Shown here: positions 35,281 through 43,419 of the stretch, piece after piece | Layout of the letters: each line of letters starts with the position of its first letter | Numbering within the stretch: the stretch's first letter is position 1 | Assembly (NCBI RefSeq): GCF_900184995.1 | Contig: NZ_LT860099.1 | Coordinates: forward strand, 2,702,356-2,766,355 | From: Konateibacter massiliensis | GTDB lineage: Bacteria > Bacillota > Clostridia > Lachnospirales > Lachnospiraceae | Reading direction: 5' to 3' | DNA length: 64,000 nucleotides | Position numbers and translations under genes: made by a program | The notes under the pieces: model-generated | The model's input: only the letters and a program-made list of their open reading frames with translations | The model's database searches: none | What the model was told of the DNA's origin: nothing

Positions 35281-35919
35281 ATGAAAATAGCTTTAATTAA
35301 TGAAAATAGCCAGGCGGCAAAAAATGAACTCATTTGTGCAGCACTAAAGAAGGTTGTAGAGCCGATGGGCCATGAAGTGTTCAACTATGGTATGTACAGC
35401 GCAGAGGATGAGAATCAGTTGACATATGTTCAAAACGGTATTTTAGCGGCAATTCTTTTGAATTCCGGTGCGGCAGATTATGTAATCACAGGCTGCGGTA
35501 CAGGTGAGGGAGCAATGCTTGCATGCAATTCCTTCCCGGGAGTAATCTGCGGACACGTGGTTGATCCGTCAGATGCTTATATGTTTGCACAGATTAACGA
35601 CGGCAATGCAATCGCTCTTCCGTTTGCAAAAGGCTTTGGCTGGGGAGCAGAATTAAACCTTCAATACATTTTTGAAAAATTATTTGAAGGCGAGAGCGGA
35701 CAGGGCTACCCAAGAGACAGAGTTGTGCCGGAGCAGAGAAATAAGAAGATTTTGGATGAGGTGAGAAAGGTTTCTTTAAATGACCTGATTACTACATTGA
35801 AGAACATCGATCAGGAATTGGTAAAGGGTGCTGTTTCAGGCTCCAAGTTCCAAGATTTATTCTTTGCAAATTGCAAGGATGAGAAAATTGCGGCATTTGT
35901 AAAAGAGATTTTAGCTTAA
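35281..35919 (+). CDS. RpiB/LacA/LacB family sugar-phosphate isomerase
   Basis: Cytoplasmic aldose-ketose isomerase homologue, 212 residues. The RpiB core is IALINENSQAAKNELICAALK, then VITGCGTGEGAMLACNSFPG, which holds the Cys of the active-site loop, and IALPFAKGFGWGAELNLQYIFEKLF. It is longer than the usual 150-residue RpiB by a carboxyl-terminal helical extension, as in a subgroup associated with deoxyhexose loci. It has its own promoter and terminator just upstream of the microcompartment operon. The substrate is unknown. Confidence 0.8.
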   Translation: MKIALINENSQAAKNELICAALKKVVEPMGHEVFNYGMYSAEDENQLTYVQNGILAAILLNSGAADYVITGCGTGEGAMLACNSFPGVICGHVVDPSDAYMFAQINDGNAIALPFAKGFGWGAELNLQYIFEKLFEGESGQGYPRDRVVPEQRNKKILDEVRKVSLNDLITTLKNIDQELVKGAVSGSKFQDLFFANCKDEKIAAFVKEILA

Positions 35920-35940
35920 TAGCATATATAATAAGAAGCA

Positions 35941-35978
35941 GGAGAAAATAGTGTAAAAGCTATTTTCTTCTTTTTTGT
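35941..35978 (+). terminator. Terminator after the rpiB-like gene
   Basis: GAGAAAATAG pairs with CTATTTTCTTC across TGTAAAAG and runs into TTTTTTG. It separates the gene from the microcompartment promoter. Confidence 0.8.
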
Positions 35979-36029
35979 TTTGTGTTGTTTTTGGGACAAC
36001 AAACAAATGAAAAAAAGTTGTAAAATATG

Positions 36030-36058
36030 TTGATTTTTAATAGAATTAATGATAAAAT
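36030..36058 (+). promoter_or_regulatory. Promoter of the microcompartment operon
   Basis: TTGATT at 36030-36035, 17 bases, TAAAAT at 36053-36058. An A/C-rich segment with ACACAAACACACA (about 36079-36092) lies just downstream and CAACAAACAAAT just upstream (about 35997-36008). These resemble direct-repeat DeoR-type sites and are candidate operators for the DeoR protein at 44157. Confidence 0.55.
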
Positions 36059-36115
36059 GAAATAAAGTCAAAATAAAACAACACAAACACACATGTTTAA
36101 GGAGGAATTTTTAAA

Positions 36116-36919
36116 ATGGCTAATGAATACGAAATTAAAAAACAAATCTGTGACATCGGAAAGAGAATATATGATAGAAACATGGTTGCTGCGAATGACG
36201 GTAACATTTCTGTTAAGTTAAACGATCATGAATTCCTGTGCACACCAACCGGCGTATCAAAAGGTTTTATGACTCCGGAGTATATCTGTAAGGTGGATGA
36301 AAACGGAAATTGTCTTCAGGCAAACGGAAACTTCAGACCATCATCTGAAATCAAAATGCATATGAGAGTTTACAAATTAAGACCAGACGTTGGATCAGTA
36401 GTTCATGCACATCCAACATTTGCTACATCATTTGCGATTGCAGGAATTCCTTTGACACAGCCAATTATGCCAGAAGCGGTTATTGCATTAGGATGCGTTC
36501 CGATCGCTGAGTACGGTACACCTTCTACCAATGAAATTCCGGATAGATTAGAAAAATACCTACCTTATTATGATGCAGTTTTATTGGAGAGCCACGGAGC
36601 ATTGACATGGAGCACTGACCTTTTAGCTGCTTACCACAAAATGGAATCAGTAGAGTTCTATGCAGAATTATTATACAAAGCAAGACAGCTTGGCGGACCA
36701 AAAGAATTTGATAATGAAACAATTCAAAAGTTATATGAAATCAGAAGACAGATGGGCTTACCAGGAAAGCACCCAGCAGATCTTTGTGCTAACTTAGGCG
36801 GACAGTGCGGCGGCGGATGCCATTCAGGCGAAGGCAAATGTTCATCAGATTCTTCATCAAATGACATCGAAAAGATTGTTGCAGAAGTAACAAAGAAAAT
36901 CTTAGCTCAGATGAAATAA
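36116..36919 (+). CDS. fucA: Class II sugar-phosphate aldolase with encapsulation peptide
   Basis: Cleaves L-fuculose-1-phosphate or L-rhamnulose-1-phosphate to dihydroxyacetone phosphate and L-lactaldehyde. Class II aldolase/adducin fold with NDGNISVKL, the zinc histidines in VVHAHPTFATSF and ESHGALTW. The core is followed by a Cys/Gly-rich linker (GGQCGGGCHSGEGKC) and a carboxyl-terminal amphipathic helix (SNDIEKIVAEVTKKILAQMK), a classic encapsulation peptide targeting the shell lumen. First gene of the microcompartment operon. The nearby rhamnulokinase supports rhamnulose phosphate as at least one substrate; the fuc name reflects sequence type only. Confidence 0.85.
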   Translation: MANEYEIKKQICDIGKRIYDRNMVAANDGNISVKLNDHEFLCTPTGVSKGFMTPEYICKVDENGNCLQANGNFRPSSEIKMHMRVYKLRPDVGSVVHAHPTFATSFAIAGIPLTQPIMPEAVIALGCVPIAEYGTPSTNEIPDRLEKYLPYYDAVLLESHGALTWSTDLLAAYHKMESVEFYAELLYKARQLGGPKEFDNETIQKLYEIRRQMGLPGKHPADLCANLGGQCGGGCHSGEGKCSSDSSSNDIEKIVAEVTKKILAQMK

Positions 36920-36954
36920 TCAATTTAATTGTAAATCTGTAGGAGGTGCATAAC

Positions 36955-38376
36955 GTGTCAGTCAGCGAACAAGATATTCAAAATATTGTTCGGAATGTTT
37001 TACAAAACATGGGAAAATCAGAAGAACCGGCTATCAAAGCAGCAGCACAGCCAAAGAAGCTGATGGGAATTTTTGAAAACATAGAAGATGCAATAGCGGC
37101 TGCAAAAGCAGCGCAAAAAGAAATCCAGCCTATGCCGTTGGAATTCAGAGAAAAAATCATTGCCAATATCCGTAAGAAGACTCTGGAGAATGCAAAAATG
37201 TTTGCGGAGCTTGGAGTACAGGAAACCGGAATGGGTAATGTAGGGCATAAAATATTGAAGCACCAGTTGGTTGCAGAGAAAACTCCGGGAACGGAGGACC
37301 TTTCCACAGTAGCGTGGTCAGGAGACAGAGGTTTAACCTTGATTGAGCAGGGACCTTTCGGGGTAATCGGAGCGGTGTGTCCGTCCACAAACCCGACAGA
37401 GACCGTAATCTGTAACTCAATCGGTATGCTGGCAGCAGGAAATGCGGTTGTATTTGCACCACATCCGTCAGCGAAAAATGTATCAAACCTTGCCATTGAC
37501 ATGATTAACAGAGCAAGCGTAGAGGCAGGCGGACCGGAAAACTTAGCGGTTGCAGTTGAAAATCCGACTATGGATGTAAGCAAGACTATTTTCGGACATA
37601 AGGATATTTCCTTATTGGTTGCAACGGGAGGCCCGGGAGTTGTAACAACCGTGCTTTCATCGGGCAAGAGAGCGATGGGAGCAGGAGCAGGAAATCCGCC
37701 GGTATTGGTTGATGAAACTGCTAACATTCCAAAGGCGGCAGAGGATATTGTAAATGGTGCAACCTTTGATAACAACCTTCCGTGTATTGCGGAAAAAGAA
37801 GTAATAGCTGTAAAATCCATTGCAGATGAATTGATGTATTATATGGAGCAGGCAGGCTGTTACCGTGCAAATGATGAAGAAGTAGCAAAACTGATTTCAA
37901 CAGTTTTGGTTGAGAAAAACGGCAAGAAGATATTAAACAGAGATTGCGTTGGACGCAGTGCGAAGGTTTTGTTAAGCAAAATCGGTATTACGGTAGGAGA
38001 CGAAATCCGCTGTATTATCTTCAAGGGTGAAAAGACCCACCCGCTTATTGAAGAAGAACTTATGATGCCGATACTTGGTGTGGTTGAGGTTGATAATGTA
38101 GATGAAGGAATTGAAGTCTCTGTGGAATTAGAGCAAGGCAATAGACATTCTGCGCATATGCATTCCGCCAATGTAAACAATCTGACAAAGTTTGGAAAAG
38201 CTCTTGATACAGCAATCTTTGTTAAGAACGGTCCATCCTATGCAGCACTTGGCTTCGGAGGAGAAGGTTATGCAACCTTTACGATTTCAAGCCGTACAGG
38301 AGAAGGTCTGACATCGGCGAAGAGCTTTACAAAGAGCAGAAGATGCGTTATGTGTGACGCGTTGAGCATTAGATAA
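36955..38376 (+). CDS. pduP: CoA-acylating aldehyde dehydrogenase, PduP/EutE type
   Basis: Oxidises a short aldehyde to its acyl-CoA with NAD inside the shell. Residues 1-18 (SVSEQDIQNIVRNVLQNMG) form an amphipathic encapsulation helix, then a Lys/Ala/Pro linker. The catalytic core shows IGAVCPSTNPTETVICNSIG, GGPGVVTTVLSSGKRAMGAG and the cysteine in DNNLPCIAEKEV. Start GTG 36955 is eight bases after AGGAGG; the GTG at 36946 overlaps it. Substrate could be propionaldehyde or lactaldehyde, depending on whether a diol dehydratase is present in the genome. Confidence 0.88.
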   Translation: MSVSEQDIQNIVRNVLQNMGKSEEPAIKAAAQPKKLMGIFENIEDAIAAAKAAQKEIQPMPLEFREKIIANIRKKTLENAKMFAELGVQETGMGNVGHKILKHQLVAEKTPGTEDLSTVAWSGDRGLTLIEQGPFGVIGAVCPSTNPTETVICNSIGMLAAGNAVVFAPHPSAKNVSNLAIDMINRASVEAGGPENLAVAVENPTMDVSKTIFGHKDISLLVATGGPGVVTTVLSSGKRAMGAGAGNPPVLVDETANIPKAAEDIVNGATFDNNLPCIAEKEVIAVKSIADELMYYMEQAGCYRANDEEVAKLISTVLVEKNGKKILNRDCVGRSAKVLLSKIGITVGDEIRCIIFKGEKTHPLIEEELMMPILGVVEVDNVDEGIEVSVELEQGNRHSAHMHSANVNNLTKFGKALDTAIFVKNGPSYAALGFGGEGYATFTISSRTGEGLTSAKSFTKSRRCVMCDALSIR

Positions 38377-38390
38377 GGAGAGTGGCAGAA

Positions 38391-39584
38391 GTGGATATGA
38401 ATATAGAAGCAATTGTAAAACAAGTACTTGCTGAAATGCAGGGAACAGGAAGCTCTGCTGCACCAAAGCAGGCAGGGGCAATTCCAAAGACTTCCAAAGC
38501 AGCAATGCTTACAGCTTTAGAAAAATACGAAATCAAAGAATTTGCAATTCCTGAAATCGGAGATGACGATATTTTAGTGAAGGTAGAAGGCTGTGGTGTG
38601 TGCGGAACAGACGCTCACGAATTTAAAAGAGATCCATTTGGTTTGATACCGTTGGTACTTGGACATGAAGGTACCGGAGAAATCGTAAAAATGGGTAAGA
38701 ATGTAAAGAAAGACAGCGCAGGAAAGCCATTGGCTTTGGGTGATAAGGTAGTTACCTGTATGATTTTCAAGGATGATCCGGAAATCACCATGTTTGACTT
38801 GAATAAGCAAAACGTAGGCGGCGCTGATGTATACGGCTTACTTCCGGATGATGATATTCATCTGAATGGCTGGTTTGCTGAGTATCTTGTAATCAGAGGC
38901 GGATCTAGCGTATTTAATGTAAGCGATTTAGATTTAGATTCCAGAATTTTGATTGAGCCTTGTGCGGTATTAATCCATGCAGTGGAGAGAGCAAAGACAA
39001 CAGGAATCTTGAGATTTAACAGCAGAGTGGCAGTACAGGGTTGCGGACCGATCGGACTTATCTGTATCGCTATTTTGAAGACAATGGGAATTCAGAACAT
39101 TGTGGCAATTGACGGAGAGCAGAAGAGACTTGATTTTGCAAAAGAGCTTGGTGCATCCGCAACAGTAAACTTCAAAGACCACAAGGGAATTGAAGAACTG
39201 GCAAACGGCGTAAAGAACGCATTCGGCGGATATTTGGCAGATTTTGCATTCCAGTGTACAGGCTCACCGGTTGCACACTCCAATATTTATAAATTTATCA
39301 GAAACGGCGGCGGACTTTGTGAACTTGGTTTCTTTATCAACGGCGGAGACGCAACCATCAATCCGCATTTTGATATTTGTTCCAAGGAAATTACAACCGT
39401 TGGTTCATGGGTATACACATTAAGAGATTATGCAACAACCTTTGATTTCTTAAAGAGTGCAAAGGCAATCGGACTTCCGCTTGAGAAGCTGATTACCCAC
39501 AAGTTCCCATTAAGCCAGATTAATGAAGCTCATATTACGAACTTGAAGATGGAAGGCTTGAAAATAGCAATCGTTAACGAATAG
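38391..39584 (+). CDS. Zinc-type alcohol dehydrogenase with encapsulation peptide
   Basis: Medium-chain dehydrogenase that probably reduces an aldehyde to the alcohol and recycles NAD inside the compartment. Residues 1-18 hold an amphipathic helix (MNIEAIVKQVLAEMQG) followed by a Ser/Ala/Pro linker. The catalytic zinc region is GCGVCGTDAHEF and GHEGTGEIV; the Rossmann motif is VQGCGPIGLICIA. The usual four-cysteine structural zinc loop is not evident, as in some sugar-alcohol type members. GTG 38391 gives good spacing from AAGGAG; GTG 38382 and ATG 38397 are alternatives. Its place matches the C. phytofermentans fucose/rhamnose locus. Confidence 0.83.
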   Translation: MDMNIEAIVKQVLAEMQGTGSSAAPKQAGAIPKTSKAAMLTALEKYEIKEFAIPEIGDDDILVKVEGCGVCGTDAHEFKRDPFGLIPLVLGHEGTGEIVKMGKNVKKDSAGKPLALGDKVVTCMIFKDDPEITMFDLNKQNVGGADVYGLLPDDDIHLNGWFAEYLVIRGGSSVFNVSDLDLDSRILIEPCAVLIHAVERAKTTGILRFNSRVAVQGCGPIGLICIAILKTMGIQNIVAIDGEQKRLDFAKELGASATVNFKDHKGIEELANGVKNAFGGYLADFAFQCTGSPVAHSNIYKFIRNGGGLCELGFFINGGDATINPHFDICSKEITTVGSWVYTLRDYATTFDFLKSAKAIGLPLEKLITHKFPLSQINEAHITNLKMEGLKIAIVNE

Positions 39585-39595
39585 GAGAATGAGCG

Positions 39596-39901
39596 ATGAA
39601 AGAAGCAGTAGGTTTATTGGAAGTATTCGGATGCGTAGCAGCTTTTGTAGCGGCAGATGCAGCCTGCAAAGCAGGAAATGTGCGAATTGAAGCATTGGAT
39701 AAGAACAAGCCGGCAAATGCAGATGCGTTGCCAGTACCGTTGATAATGTGTATAAAAATCAGAGGAAGTGTGTCTGATGTGGAAGCGGCTATGGAAGCGG
39801 CAGCAACAGCGGCAAATAACCTTACTGGCGTAGTAACAAAGCACATTATCCCAGCGCCTGATACGAATACTGAGAAAATGTTAAAAATCAGTGCGTTATA
39901 A
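39596..39901 (+). CDS. Microcompartment shell protein, BMC-H, divergent
   Basis: Single BMC-domain hexameric shell protein of 101 residues. EAVGLLEVFGCVAAFVAADAA is the family start and VVTKHIIPAPDTNTEKML the end. It carries an insertion in the pore region (KNKPANADALPVP) in place of the usual pore loop, so the central pore should differ from the PduA-type paralogues downstream. It follows the alcohol dehydrogenase by 11 bases. Confidence 0.85.
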   Translation: MKEAVGLLEVFGCVAAFVAADAACKAGNVRIEALDKNKPANADALPVPLIMCIKIRGSVSDVEAAMEAAATAANNLTGVVTKHIIPAPDTNTEKMLKISAL

Positions 39902-39976
39902 AAACAGTGCAGTTTTATGAAAAACATGGTAGAATAATATCAATTTAGTATGTAAATCTTAAGGAGGATTTTAATT

Positions 39977-40255
39977 ATGACACAGGAAGCATTAGGAATG
40001 ATAGAAACAAGAGGTTTAGTAGCAGCAATCGAGGCATCAGATGCAATGGTAAAATCAGCAGATGTTGTTTTAGTAGGAACAGAAAAAATCGGTTCAGGTC
40101 TTGTAACGGTTATGGTACGCGGTGACGTTGGTGCAGTTAAAGCTGCAACAGAGGCTGGTGCACAGGCAGCAGGAAGACTTGGAGAATTAGTAGCTGTTCA
40201 TGTTATCCCAAGACCTCATGCAGACGTAGAAAAAATCTTACCTGTAATCAAATAG
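39977..40255 (+). CDS. pduA: Microcompartment shell protein, BMC-H, PduA type
   Basis: Hexameric shell protein of 92 residues, nearly canonical Pdu[42 protein letters not shown], then [16 protein letters not shown]. The GSG pore loop is intact. A very strong AAGGAGG site precedes the ATG, in keeping with a major shell component. It is closely similar to the protein encoded from 40718. Confidence 0.93.
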   Translation: MTQEALGMIETRGLVAAIEASDAMVKSADVVLVGTEKIGSGLVTVMVRGDVGAVKAATEAGAQAAGRLGELVAVHVIPRPHADVEKILPVIK

Positions 40256-40264
40256 GAATAGCAT

Positions 40265-40555
40265 ATGAAATCATTAGGGTTAATTGAGTTACCTAATTGC
40301 ACCGATGCCATTCAGGCATTAGATGTTATGCTGAAAACGGCAGACGTTAAATTTCTTACTTGGGAGAAGAAATTAGGCGGTAGGTTGGTTACCGTTATTG
40401 TTCAGGGTGAAGTGTCAGCCGTAGCGGAGGCAATTGAAAGTGCAAAGAGAAGTGCGGTAGGAAATATTGTGGCATCAGCAGTCATTGCTAATCCTCATGA
40501 GGAGACAATGAAGCTTGTTGCAACAAGTGCAAAAAAATACAAGTTCTTTGATTAA
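40265..40555 (+). CDS. Microcompartment shell protein, BMC-H, altered pore
   Basis: BMC-domain protein of 96 residues: SLGLIELPNCTDAIQALDVM at the start, then WEKKLGGRLVTVIVQGEVSAV, where GGR replaces the GSG pore loop and brings an Arg to the pore. The end (ANPHEETMKLV...KYKFFD) also differs from PduA. It starts nine bases after the previous shell gene. A minor shell tile with different pore selectivity is the natural inference. Confidence 0.87.
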   Translation: MKSLGLIELPNCTDAIQALDVMLKTADVKFLTWEKKLGGRLVTVIVQGEVSAVAEAIESAKRSAVGNIVASAVIANPHEETMKLVATSAKKYKFFD

Positions 40556-40588
40556 GTAAAAGCTTATTTATAAAATGAGGTAATGAAG

Positions 40589-40996
40589 ATGGCCGAAGAA
40601 AAGAATCTAAATCAAGGCAAGCCGGCAGCACCAAAGGCAGCACCGCGAAAGAAGACAAGTACAGCGAGCAAGCCACAGCCGGCAGAGAACACAGTAGTTA
40701 TTAAGGAGGAAAAAAGAATGGAACTTCAAGCATTGGGAATGGTAGAAACCAGAGGTCTCGTAGCATCAATCGAAGCAGCAGATGCTATGTTGAAGGCAGC
40801 AAATGTTGTATTGGTAGGAACAGAGAAAATCGGTTCAGGACTTGTAAGCGTTATGGTACGCGGAGACGTTGGAGCTGTTAAGGCAGCCGTAGAAGCAGGC
40901 TCTGCTACAGCAGCAAAATTAGGCGAAGTAATTGCAGTACATGTAATTCCAAGACCACATGGTGACGTAGAAAAGATTCTTCCACAAATGAAATAA
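40589..40996 (+). CDS. Microcompartment shell protein, BMC-H, with Lys/Pro/Ala-rich extension and internal start
   Basis: The full frame encodes a 43-residue extension rich in Lys, Ala, Pro and Thr, followed by a canonical PduA-like domain ([47 protein letters not shown]). Inside the frame, a perfect AAGGAGG lies directly before ATG 40718, which would give a normal 92-residue shell protein. The upstream start (ATG 40589 after GAGGT, or ATG 40583) has a weaker site. Two isoforms, long and short, are likely. The long form could anchor cargo or sit at special shell positions. Confidence 0.85.
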   Translation: MAEEKNLNQGKPAAPKAAPRKKTSTASKPQPAENTVVIKEEKRMELQALGMVETRGLVASIEAADAMLKAANVVLVGTEKIGSGLVSVMVRGDVGAVKAAVEAGSATAAKLGEVIAVHVIPRPHGDVEKILPQMK

Positions 40997-41075
40997 AAAT
41001 TGTATCTGATAGTGACCGGGAGCTTTATGCTTCCGGCGCGGTCAGAATCCATGTTAAATTTAGCTGGAGGTAAAT

Positions 41076-41717
41076 ATGCAGGAGCAATTGGTTCAAGAGA
41101 TTACAAGGCTGGTCATAGCGCAGCTTGGTAATACAGAGGTAGTAAATTCTGAAAATGTAATCCCGATCGGAATATCAGCGCGTCATGTGCATCTGACAAG
41201 AGAGCATGTTGAGATATTATTCGGTAAGGGCTATGAATTAAATAAGAAGAAAGAGCTGATGGGCGGCCAGTATGCGGCGCAGGAATGTGTAACGCTTGTC
41301 GGAACAAAGCTTAGAGCAATAGAAAACGTCAGAATATTAGGACCTGAGAGAAAGTCTTCACAGGTGGAGGTATCGCAGACCGATGCCATTCGATTAGGTA
41401 TTAAAGCACCAATCAGAGAATCCGGAAATATAAAAGGTTCAGCACCTATTGCAATTGTAGGACCAATGGGAGCCGTTTATTTGGAGGAAGGCTGTATTGT
41501 TGCAAAGCGCCATATTCATATGTCACCGGAGGACGCAGCCAGATTTGGTGTGGAGGACGGACAGATTGTAAAAATCAAGATTGCCAACGATAGAGGAGGC
41601 ATTTTTGAGGGCGTTCAAATTAGAGTAGACAAAACATTCACATTGGAAATGCATATTGACACAGATGAAGCAAATGGCTTGGGTGTAGGCAAGGAAATGG
41701 GAATTTTAATCAAGTAA
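41076..41717 (+). CDS. pduL: Phosphate propanoyltransferase
   Basis: Converts acyl-CoA and phosphate to acyl-phosphate and CoA inside the compartment, recycling CoA. Residues 1-17 (QEQLVQEITRLVIAQLG) form an amphipathic encapsulation helix. The two PduL zinc-binding repeats are GISARHVHLTREHVEILFG and AKRHIHMSPEDAARFG, and KELMGGQYAAQECVTL lies between. Length of 213 is normal for encapsulated PduL. Acyl-phosphate would be used by an acetate or propionate kinase encoded elsewhere. Confidence 0.93.
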   Translation: MQEQLVQEITRLVIAQLGNTEVVNSENVIPIGISARHVHLTREHVEILFGKGYELNKKKELMGGQYAAQECVTLVGTKLRAIENVRILGPERKSSQVEVSQTDAIRLGIKAPIRESGNIKGSAPIAIVGPMGAVYLEEGCIVAKRHIHMSPEDAARFGVEDGQIVKIKIANDRGGIFEGVQIRVDKTFTLEMHIDTDEANGLGVGKEMGILIK

Positions 41718-41785
41718 TAGAGAATAGCGATTCTATTAATAATTATTGGGATACAATAGAGTTTCCTAATAGTTGGGAGGCATTT

Positions 41786-42064
41786 ATGATTATAGGTAAG
41801 GTAGTTGGTACAGTTATCTGTACCAGAAAGAATAGTAATCTGGTCGGCAGCAAATTTATGATTGTTGACCCTATGGAGAAAATGGCAAGCCTTGGAGCTG
41901 GCAGAATCGTGGCTGTGGACAACGTAGGAGCAGGAATCAATGATATTGTACTTGTTGCGACAGGAAGTGCTGCAAGAGTTGGCTGTGATGATGCAAATGC
42001 CCCTGTGGATGCCTGTATTGTAGGAATTGTAGATGATCCGCAAAAAATTGTAATCGTAGAATAG
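41786..42064 (+). CDS. eutN: Microcompartment vertex protein, BMC-P (EutN/CcmL family)
   Basis: Pentameric vertex protein of 92 residues. IIGKVVGTVICTRKNSNLVGSKF, GRIVAVDNVGAGINDIVLVATGSAAR and the short VDACIVGIVDDPQKIVI are the EutN/CcmL strands. It closes the polyhedral shell at its twelve vertices. It precedes pduS by ten bases. Confidence 0.92.
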   Translation: MIIGKVVGTVICTRKNSNLVGSKFMIVDPMEKMASLGAGRIVAVDNVGAGINDIVLVATGSAARVGCDDANAPVDACIVGIVDDPQKIVIVE

Positions 42065-42074
42065 GGTGAACCTA

Positions 42075-43397
42075 ATGGATATAACAGAAATGAAAAAGGC
42101 TTTATTCGAGGGCGGCATTGTCGGAGCAGGAGGAGCCGGTTTCCCTACCCATGCAAAACTTTCAGGGCAGGCGGACACCATTATCTTAAACTGCGCCGAG
42201 TGCGAGCCCTTAATTAAGGTTGACAGACAGTTGATGACGGAGTATGTAGAAGAAGTGCTTTCCGGCATGCAAACGCTTGTGGACACATTGGAGGCGAAAG
42301 AGGGAATCATCGCCATAAAGAAATCATATGTCTCCTCAATCGAAGCTGTAAACAGTTGTATCAATAACTATAAAAGTTTGAGACTTCATATTTTGCCTGA
42401 CATTTATCCGGCAGGTGATGAGGTCGTTTTAATATATGAAACGACAGGCCGTATTGTTCCTCAGGGTAAAATTCCGATTTTAGTCGGCTGTATCGTTGTG
42501 AATGTAGAGACTGTTCTCAATATTTACAGGAAGCTTACCGAGGATAAGGATGTCATAACAAAATATGTTACGGTGGCAGGACTTGTGAACAATCCGATTA
42601 CGGCGGAGGTTCCGGTCGGTACTTCAGTCAAGAGATTGATTGAGCTTGCAGGAGGGACAACGACAGAGGACTTCGTTATGATAATGGGCGGACCGATGAC
42701 AGGCAGAATTTGCAATCAATATGACCTTGTGAGCAAGACGACAAAGGCAGTTTTGGTATTGCCGCCAAACAGTCCTCCGGTGACGAAAAGACAGAGCACC
42801 ACAAAAAGCAACTTAAAGGCAGCGATGTCTGCCTGTTCCCAATGCTCCATGTGCACGAGTCTCTGTCCGAGAAATCTTCTTGGTGCAGCGATTAAGCCCC
42901 ATGAATTTATGAGAGCAATCTCCAACGGGATTACATATAATGTAGACCCATTTTTGAATACATTTTTCTGCGTTTCGTGCGGACTTTGTGAGATGTACTC
43001 CTGCCATCAGGGATTATCTCCTAGAAGCCTGCTGGACGAATACAGGAATGGACTGCGGGCAAAGGGAGTAAAGGCACCGGAGAGAGAAAACAAGCCTGTT
43101 AACACTTTACGCGAGGAACGAAAGGTTCCTGAACACAGACTTTTAAACCGTTTAGGATTGGCTAAGTTTGATCTTGCAGCGCCTATGACGTGTGACACAG
43201 ATGTAAAAGAGGTAAAGCTGCTGCTTCGTCAGTGTATCGGAGCACCATGCAGCGCAAGTGTAAAAGCCGGGGATAAGGTTACCGAAGGGCAGATAATCGG
43301 TATGCCAAAGGAAGGCGAGCTCGGAGTTTATCTCCATGCCAGCATAACAGGCACGGTTACAGCTGTAAATGACAGCTTTATCGCGATAGCAAGATAG
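42075..43397 (+). CDS. pduS: PduS/RnfC-like flavo-iron-sulfur protein
   Basis: Electron-transfer protein related to Rnf subunit C and Complex I NuoF. It begins with the flavin-binding GGIVGAGGAGFPTHAKL and has a SLBB-type middle region (VPVGTSVKRLIELAGGTT). Two 4Fe-4S motifs follow: CSQCSMCTSLCPRNLLG and CVSCGLCEMYSCHQGLSP. The carboxyl end has a barrel-sandwich fold (KVTEGQIIGMPKEGELGVYLH). ATG 42075 is preferred over GTG 42066, which lies inside AGGGTGA. It is immediately followed by a PduT-type shell protein, its known physical partner in Pdu systems. Confidence 0.88.
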   Translation: MDITEMKKALFEGGIVGAGGAGFPTHAKLSGQADTIILNCAECEPLIKVDRQLMTEYVEEVLSGMQTLVDTLEAKEGIIAIKKSYVSSIEAVNSCINNYKSLRLHILPDIYPAGDEVVLIYETTGRIVPQGKIPILVGCIVVNVETVLNIYRKLTEDKDVITKYVTVAGLVNNPITAEVPVGTSVKRLIELAGGTTTEDFVMIMGGPMTGRICNQYDLVSKTTKAVLVLPPNSPPVTKRQSTTKSNLKAAMSACSQCSMCTSLCPRNLLGAAIKPHEFMRAISNGITYNVDPFLNTFFCVSCGLCEMYSCHQGLSPRSLLDEYRNGLRAKGVKAPERENKPVNTLREERKVPEHRLLNRLGLAKFDLAAPMTCDTDVKEVKLLLRQCIGAPCSASVKAGDKVTEGQIIGMPKEGELGVYLHASITGTVTAVNDSFIAIAR

Positions 43398-43419
43398 TAC
43401 ACTACACCAGGAGGCAAAG

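Noticed and set aside
36978-37820. 280-codon open frame on the minus strand
   Set aside because: Exact antisense of the aldehyde dehydrogenase; no ribosome site and no recognisable domain.
41615-42364. 249-codon open frame on the minus strand
   Set aside because: It crosses pduL, eutN and pduS on the opposite strand and is Ser/Ile/Tyr-rich; a shadow of real genes.
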